Below, one piece after another: positions 23,093 through 27,322 of a stretch of DNA of 27,322 nucleotides. Positions within the stretch are counted from its first letter, which is position 1, and every line of letters starts with the position of its first letter. The translations under genes were made by a program, and so were the position numbers. The notes under the pieces are model-generated. The model did not search any database. It was not told the DNA's origin and worked only from the letters and a program-made list of their open reading frames with translations. Location: contig CALHQK010000085.1 in the NCBI GenBank assembly GCA_938037185.1, positions 1 to 27,322 on the forward strand. The letters are read 5' to 3'. This DNA is from an uncultured Riemerella sp. Its GTDB lineage: Bacteria > Bacteroidota > Bacteroidia > Flavobacteriales > Weeksellaceae.

Positions 23093-23100
23093 CAAAAGTA
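23093..23100 (-). promoter_or_regulatory. candidate -7 element (TACTTTTG) for the nrd operon
   Basis: The minus strand reads TACTTTTG, matching TAnnTTTG, 27 bases before the nrdB start. It is identical, including the next two bases, to the element before batC. No clear -33 TTG. The rest of the 266-base gap to atpG holds the atp terminator and AT-rich DNA without recognised genes. Confidence 0.45.
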
Positions 23101-23275
23101 GAAATAAATACTCTCTATAAAAATCATCTCTTATGAAAGTTTTCCACACTCATTCTAATACACTATAAATAAACAGGTTATAAAATCCAATATCATTTTG
23201 CCTTAATTTACAATTAAACAACATTAAAAAATATCCGATGAATAAACAAAATAAAATTAAACAATCATGATTGCG

Positions 23276-23314
23276 CATAAAAAATGAGTATCAGTTTTTC
23301 TGATACTCATTTTC
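23276..23314 (-). terminator. atpG: intrinsic terminator of the atp operon after atpG
   Basis: A perfect 14-bp stem: AAAATGAGTATCAG (23281-23294) pairs with CTGATACTCATTTT (23300-23313) around a five-T loop. On the minus strand it ends in a T-run (complement of 23279-23284). It lies 18 bases past the atpG stop. Confidence 0.9.
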
Positions 23315-23331
23315 AACTTTAAAACCTTATA

Positions 23332-24204
23332 TTATGATATAATCTTATCCTTTTTTAATGCTTCTGCACCAGAAACAATTTCTAATATTTCATTAGTAAT
23401 TGCAGCCTGACGAGCCTTGTTATAGAAGATAACGAGTTCATTTTTCAGAGCATTAGCATTGTCTGTCGCTTTATGCATCGCGGTCATCCTTGCTCCGTGC
23501 TCAGATGCTATAGAATCTAATAACGCCTTATAAACCTGTGTTTTTATAGACTTAGGAATCAATGTTTCCAATATCGTCTGCTTATCAGGTTCAAAGATGT
23601 AGTCTGATTCTGCATCCTCTTCAGCTTGTTCTGGCATCGTAATCGGTAGTAACTGCTCAGTTCTTACCTCCTGCGTTGCTGCATTGATAAATTTATTATA
23701 AACCAAATACACTTCATCAAAAATCCCTTCGCTGAAGTCTTTCATCACAGCACTAGTCAGTTTAGAAACAGCCTCAAAACTTATACTATCGTAAATAGAA
23801 CTTTGGTTATCATATACCGTTCTCACTCTTCTTACCGCATCAAAAACCTTTTTCCCTATCGTAAGAACCTCTATTTCTACATCTTCTTTTTGTTTATAAT
23901 TAGCATTCAGCTCTTTAATCACTGATGAGTTAAAAGCTCCTGCCAAACCTCTATTAGAAGAAATAGCGATATAAAGTATTTTTTTGACTTCTCTTTTCTG
24001 AGCATACTCTGACAAACTTCCTTCAGAACCTGTACTCACTTTTTGAATAAGTTCCTGAAGTTTTTCAGAATAAGGTCTAAGCATCGTAATGGCATCTTGT
24101 GCTTTTTTTAGTTTCGCTGCCGAAACCATCTTCATCGCACTCGTAATCTGCATCGTAGATGATATAGATGTTATTCTGCCTCTAATCTCCTTTAAATTCG
24201 CCAT
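23332..24204 (-). CDS. atpG: ATP synthase F1 gamma subunit
   Basis: A 290-residue central stalk subunit. The N-terminal helix MANLKEIRGRITSISSTMQI with ITSAMKMVSAAKLKKAQ (about 21-37) and the C-terminal helix (NALKNELVIFYNKARQAAIT and on to EIVSGAEAL) form the antiparallel coiled coil that rotates inside the alpha3beta3 ring. The middle part is the Rossmann-like domain that contacts the c-ring and epsilon. Length is normal for the family. It is the last gene of this atp operon and is followed by a strong terminator; the beta and epsilon genes do not follow, as is common in Bacteroidota, where atpD-atpC form a separate unit. Confidence 0.97.
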   Translation of the reverse strand: MANLKEIRGRITSISSTMQITSAMKMVSAAKLKKAQDAITMLRPYSEKLQELIQKVSTGSEGSLSEYAQKREVKKILYIAISSNRGLAGAFNSSVIKELNANYKQKEDVEIEVLTIGKKVFDAVRRVRTVYDNQSSIYDSISFEAVSKLTSAVMKDFSEGIFDEVYLVYNKFINAATQEVRTEQLLPITMPEQAEEDAESDYIFEPDKQTILETLIPKSIKTQVYKALLDSIASEHGARMTAMHKATDNANALKNELVIFYNKARQAAITNEILEIVSGAEALKKDKIIS

Positions 24205-24259
24205 CTGATAAACTTACTTTTTTATGTCCTAAAAATTTTAGAACAAATTGGTTTATATT

Positions 24260-25840
24260 TTAATTATTGTATTTCGCTACTAAATCTAATGCTACTTGTT
24301 TCAACACATCTGTCAAATCTTTATCGATTTTACCAGCTTTTAGCGCAGACATTACCTCTGGATGTGCAGTTTTTAATAATCCTACATATTCTTTTTGGAA
24401 TGTTCTCACTTTTGCTACAGGAATGTCTTTTAACAAGTTTTCTGTTCCAGCATAAATCATCGCTACTTGATCTTCCACTGGAAGCGGTGAGTTTACTGGC
24501 TGTTTTAGAATTTCCACATTCTTTTCTCCCTTAGAAATTACCGCTAAAGTAGCAGCATCTAGGTCAGAACCGAATTTAGCAAATGCTTCTAATTCTTTAT
24601 ATTGAGCTTGGTCAAGTTTCAATGTTCCTGAAACTTTCTTCATTGATTTAATCTGAGCATTACCCCCTACCCTTGATACAGAGATACCCACATTAATCGC
24701 TGGTCTTACCCCTGAGTTGAATAGATCAGATTCCAAGAAAATCTGTCCATCTGTAATAGAAATCACATTGGTAGGAATATATGCAGACACATCCCCTGCC
24801 TGAGTTTCGATGATAGGAAGCGCTGTCAATGAACCACCACCTTTTACCATAGGTTTCAATGTTTCTGGAAGGTCATTCATTTGAGATGCGATGGTATCAT
24901 CTTTGATGATTTTCGCTGCTCTTTCTAACAATCTTGAGTGGAGGTAGAATACATCCCCAGGATAAGCCTCACGCCCTGGTGGTCTTCTTAATAGAAGTGA
25001 CAACTCTCTATATGCTACCGCTTGTTTAGATAAATCATCATAAACTATCAATGCTGGGCGTCCTGTATCTCTAAAATACTCTCCGATAGCAGCCCCTGCC
25101 ATTGGAGCATACACCTGCATTGGAGAAGGGTCAGAAGCATTAGCTGCTACTACTACCGTATAAGCCATTGCGCCTCTTTCTTCTAGTGTTCTTACGATTT
25201 GAGCTACTGTAGAACCTTTTTGTCCTACTGCTACATATATACAGAATACAGGCTGACCTGCATCATAAAATTCTTTTTGGTTCAGGATCGTGTCTATCGC
25301 TACCGTAGTTTTACCTGTCTGACGGTCACCAATAATCAACTCTCTTTGCCCTCTTCCGATAGGAATCATAGAGTCTATCGCAACGATACCTGTTTGCAAA
25401 GGCTCATTAACTGGCTGACGATAGATAACCCCAGGAGCTTTTCTCTCCAAAGGCATATCATATAAATCACCTCCAATAGGACCTTTACCATCGATAGGAT
25501 TACCCAAAGTGTCTACTACTCTTCCCAAAAGCCCTTCTCCTACTTTGATAGAAGAAATTCTTTTAGTTCTATTTACTGTATCACCTTCTTTTACTCTCTT
25601 AGATTCTCCAAGTAGAGCCACCCCTACATTATCCTCTTCAAGGTTTAATACAATTCCTTCAACTCCACTTTCAAATTTTACTAATTCTCCGTACTGTACA
25701 TTTTCCAAACCATAAATACGAGCAATACCATCTCCTACTTGTAATACGGTTCCTACCTCTTCTACATTAGACTGAGTATCAAAATTTGCTAACTGTTGTT
25801 TCAATATTGCAGATACTTCTGCTGGATTTATTCCTGCCAT
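24260..25840 (-). CDS. atpA: ATP synthase F1 alpha subunit
   Basis: A 526-residue subunit with the normal three-domain layout: N-terminal beta barrel (about 26-95), nucleotide-binding domain with P-loop GDRQTGKT at 171-178, and C-terminal helical domain. Arg390 in ISVSRVGG is the arginine finger that completes the catalytic site on the adjacent beta subunit. Alpha itself binds nucleotide at non-catalytic sites. The gene follows atpH after 17 bases and precedes atpG by 55 bases. No irregularities seen. Confidence 0.98.
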   Translation of the reverse strand: MAGINPAEVSAILKQQLANFDTQSNVEEVGTVLQVGDGIARIYGLENVQYGELVKFESGVEGIVLNLEEDNVGVALLGESKRVKEGDTVNRTKRISSIKVGEGLLGRVVDTLGNPIDGKGPIGGDLYDMPLERKAPGVIYRQPVNEPLQTGIVAIDSMIPIGRGQRELIIGDRQTGKTTVAIDTILNQKEFYDAGQPVFCIYVAVGQKGSTVAQIVRTLEERGAMAYTVVVAANASDPSPMQVYAPMAGAAIGEYFRDTGRPALIVYDDLSKQAVAYRELSLLLRRPPGREAYPGDVFYLHSRLLERAAKIIKDDTIASQMNDLPETLKPMVKGGGSLTALPIIETQAGDVSAYIPTNVISITDGQIFLESDLFNSGVRPAINVGISVSRVGGNAQIKSMKKVSGTLKLDQAQYKELEAFAKFGSDLDAATLAVISKGEKNVEILKQPVNSPLPVEDQVAMIYAGTENLLKDIPVAKVRTFQKEYVGLLKTAHPEVMSALKAGKIDKDLTDVLKQVALDLVAKYNN

Positions 25841-25857
25841 TTTATTGGTTGTTTTTT

Positions 25858-26400
25858 CTAATTAAGTTGAAATTCTTTTCTAAGATTAGCCAAATGTGTT
25901 CTTACCGAGTTATCAATCTGCTGGTCTCCTACTCTTAGGATATATCCACCGATAAGCTCTGGTTTTATTATAGACTTTATCTTATACTTTTTATTTACAT
26001 CTATCAAAGATGAAGTTTTTACAATCTGATCTAGGCTCTGTTGAGAAAGTTCTTCAGCAGTTGTAAGGGTTACCTTCTGTACTCCATTCATCTCCTCTAC
26101 TTTCTCTACATATTCTTTAGCAATATCTTCTAAATATTTTTCTCTTCCCTGCTTGATAACAAGGGTAATCATGTTTTTAGTTACAACAGAAAATTTAGAA
26201 AAAATCTCACTTGCAACACTCTGCTTTCTTCTGTAGTCTATAATAGGCGTAGCGAAAAAACTTCTCAATTCTTTAGAACCAGAAATAGTTTCTGCCACAT
26301 CTTTCATTTCGTTGAATACAGTTTCCGTGTTGCCAGTTTCTGTTGTAAAATCCAACAATCCCTGAGCATATCTTTTAGCAACTTTTGTTGTGTTACTCAT
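25858..26400 (-). CDS. atpH: ATP synthase F1 delta subunit (OSCP)
   Basis: A 180-residue delta/OSCP subunit that links the b-subunit stalk to the top of the alpha3beta3 head. The N-terminal helical domain starts AKRYAQGLLDF, the family signature, and the C-terminal domain ends GGYILRVGDQQIDNSVRTHL, matching the conserved GGxxxxxGDxxxDxSxxxxL motif. It lies 5 bases after atpF and 17 bases before atpA. Length and order are as expected. Confidence 0.96.
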   Translation of the reverse strand: MSNTTKVAKRYAQGLLDFTTETGNTETVFNEMKDVAETISGSKELRSFFATPIIDYRRKQSVASEIFSKFSVVTKNMITLVIKQGREKYLEDIAKEYVEKVEEMNGVQKVTLTTAEELSQQSLDQIVKTSSLIDVNKKYKIKSIIKPELIGGYILRVGDQQIDNSVRTHLANLRKEFQLN

Positions 26401-26405
26401 AAGGA

Positions 26406-26894
26406 TTAGTTTAAGTTTTTATCATTTAATAAATTAGCCACCAAATCATTTTGGGCATCTTTATTATCCAATTTTTTCTTCAATATAGTTTCAGCAATAT
26501 CCACAGATAAAGAACTGATTTGCTTTTTCATATCATCTATAGCAGCAGCTTTTTCCATAGCGATAGAATGTCTAGCAGCCTCTATCATTTTTTCTCCTTC
26601 TACTTTAGCTGTATCTTTCGCTTCGTTAATCATTCTATCTCTGATTTCTCTTGCTTCTCTCAATATATTATCCTTTTCTATTTTAGCTTCTTGGATAATT
26701 CTTTCGTTTTCAGCTTTTAAATTCTGAACCTCTTCTCTTGCCAATTTAGCTTGGTTAAGAGCATCTACGATTGTTGTTTCTCTCTCATTAAGTGCATTAA
26801 GAATTGGTTTCCATGCATATTTTGCCAAAAGAAACATCAATATCAAAAAAGTAAGAGTCATCCAAACAACTAAACCTAATCCCGGTGTTATCAT
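26406..26894 (-). CDS. atpF: ATP synthase F0 b subunit
   Basis: A 162-residue peripheral stalk subunit. One transmembrane helix at about 7-25 (LVVWMTLTFLILMFLLAKY) is followed by the conserved WKPILNALNERE and a long, charged, heptad-rich coiled coil to about residue 140. The C-terminal part (ISSLSVDIAETILKKKL) is the conserved region that meets the delta subunit. It is separated from atpE by 105 bases, the longest gap in the operon, and that gap holds a strong hairpin right after atpE. Confidence 0.96.
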   Translation of the reverse strand: MITPGLGLVVWMTLTFLILMFLLAKYAWKPILNALNERETTIVDALNQAKLAREEVQNLKAENERIIQEAKIEKDNILREAREIRDRMINEAKDTAKVEGEKMIEAARHSIAMEKAAAIDDMKKQISSLSVDIAETILKKKLDNKDAQNDLVANLLNDKNLN

Positions 26895-26952
26895 TTCTAA
26901 ATTATTTTATTTTTTATTTTACTTTAAATATTTTTTAATACAAAATTTTAAA

Positions 26953-26990
26953 ATAATCTTGGTAAGCACCAACCGTATTACCAAGATTAT
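26953..26990 (-). promoter_or_regulatory. 13-bp intercistronic hairpin between atpE and atpF
   Basis: ATAATCTTGGTAA (26953-26965) pairs perfectly with TTACCAAGATTAT (26978-26990) around a 12-base loop. In the atp transcript it starts 9 bases after the atpE stop codon. The following RNA is AU-rich (UUUAAAAUUUUG) but has no long U-run. It could act as a partial terminator or as a 3' stabiliser of the atpE message, raising c-subunit output relative to downstream subunits. Structure is seen; function is inferred. Confidence 0.7.
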
Positions 26991-26999
26991 CAGTTAAAA

Positions 27000-27236
27000 T
27001 TACTTCATGAACGGAGCACTGAAAATCAATCCGATAAGTCCAGCACCTTCGATAAGACCACAAGCGATCAACATCGCTGCTTGCACCTTATCAGCCGCTT
27101 CTGGTTGTCTAGCGATAGCATCCATCGCGTGAGAACCAATTTTAGAAATACCGTAAGCTACTCCTAATACAGCAATTGAAATTGCCGCATAATTCAAGAA
27201 AGACAACGCATGTACTGTTTCTTTTACTGCTTCCAT
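27000..27236 (-). CDS. atpE: ATP synthase F0 c subunit
   Basis: A 78-residue hairpin of two membrane helices that forms the rotor ring. The polar loop carries the conserved Arg43-Gln44-Pro45 (AIARQPEA) that touches gamma/epsilon. Helix 2 has the ion-binding carboxylate Glu63 in GLIEGAGLIGL. The residues after it (Gly, Ala) are not the Ser/Thr of sodium-type rings, so a proton-driven ring is likely. Helix 1 has a small-residue pattern (AVLGVAYGISKIG) that packs the ring. The gene lies between atpB and atpF, the usual order. Confidence 0.96.
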   Translation of the reverse strand: MEAVKETVHALSFLNYAAISIAVLGVAYGISKIGSHAMDAIARQPEAADKVQAAMLIACGLIEGAGLIGLIFSAPFMK

Positions 27237-27285
27237 AATAAAAAATATTTAGTTAAAATTATATATTTAAAATTAAAATTCTTTT

Positions 27286-27322
27286 TTAGTGTCCTTCTGA
27301 ATGCCCATGTGCATCATCGTGA
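27286..27322 (-). CDS. atpB: ATP synthase F0 a subunit, C-terminal end (partial)
   Basis: Only the last eleven complete codons and the stop lie in the window; they read HDDAHGHSEGH and then TAA. The position, 49 bases upstream of atpE on the same strand, is that of atpB in Bacteroidota atp operons, and E. coli AtpB also ends in a short acidic, histidine-ending tail. The visible tail is rich in His, Asp and Glu and would be outside the membrane. The identification rests mainly on gene order. Confidence 0.7.
   Translation of the reverse strand, partial: HDDAHGHSEGH

Noticed and set aside
23140..23148. TTTTCCACA, one base off a DnaA box, upstream of nrdB
   Set aside because: A single imperfect 9-mer is expected by chance. 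DnaA control of nrd is known in E. coli, but one mismatched site does not support it here.
23155..23175. ACACTATA, half of an NrdR-type box, upstream of nrdB
   Set aside because: Only the left half matches; the right half (AATAAACA) does not fit, and no second box is present.
23262..23273. Palindrome CAATCATGATTG upstream of the atp terminator
   Set aside because: It lies downstream of atpG and well over 150 bases upstream of nrdB; a single short palindrome in AT-rich DNA is weak evidence for an operator.

Overview
The window reads as chromosomal DNA of a Bacteroidota bacterium of the class Flavobacteriia, most likely a Weeksellaceae member (Chryseobacterium/Riemerella/Bergeyella-like). Grounds: AT-rich DNA, gliding genes gldF-gldG, a fused SecDF, batC/batD aerotolerance genes, an F-type ATPase operon in the order B-E-F-H-A-G without D and C, and TAnnTTTG (-7) promoter elements ahead of many genes. 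Genus placement is inference. I saw no rRNA, tRNA, CRISPR array, insertion sequence or integrase.

Layout. (1) 1-3.1 kb, minus strand: batC-batD, then a MarC-family membrane protein. (2) 3.2-6.6 kb, plus strand: two secreted M16 peptidase-family genes, one with the zinc motif and one without it, ending at a terminator. (3) 6.6-7.05 kb: non-coding, with a cluster of short direct repeats. (4) 7.05-9.45 kb, minus: gldF-gldG. (5) 9.5-15 kb, minus: a nitroreductase-family gene, then a 1542-residue DnaE with a DnaQ-like proofreading exonuclease fused at its N-terminus. (6) 15.1-18 kb, plus: secDF and a strong terminator. (7) 18.0-18.13 kb, minus: a broken 5' end of dgt (dGTP triphosphohydrolase). 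(8) 18.2-19.2 kb, plus: a secreted WG-repeat protein. (9) 19.3-23.1 kb, minus: a class I ribonucleotide reductase operon, nrdB - two unknown small genes - GNAT acetyltransferase - nrdA. (10) 23.3 kb to the end, minus: atpB(partial)-atpE-atpF-atpH-atpA-atpG.

Most genes are housekeeping: energy conservation (ATP synthase), dNTP supply (RNR), replication (DnaE), protein export (SecDF), envelope and gliding functions (GldFG, BatCD, M16 pair). The most unusual items are the dgt 5' remnant, which lies outside any long ORF; the RNR operon, whose two subunits show no ATP-cone and which encloses two unrecognised genes; the exonuclease-PHP-polymerase fusion; a 13-bp hairpin directly after atpE; and the repeat cluster at 6.73-6.88 kb. 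I did not find a clearly novel multi-gene system. The RNR operon is the best candidate for follow-up.
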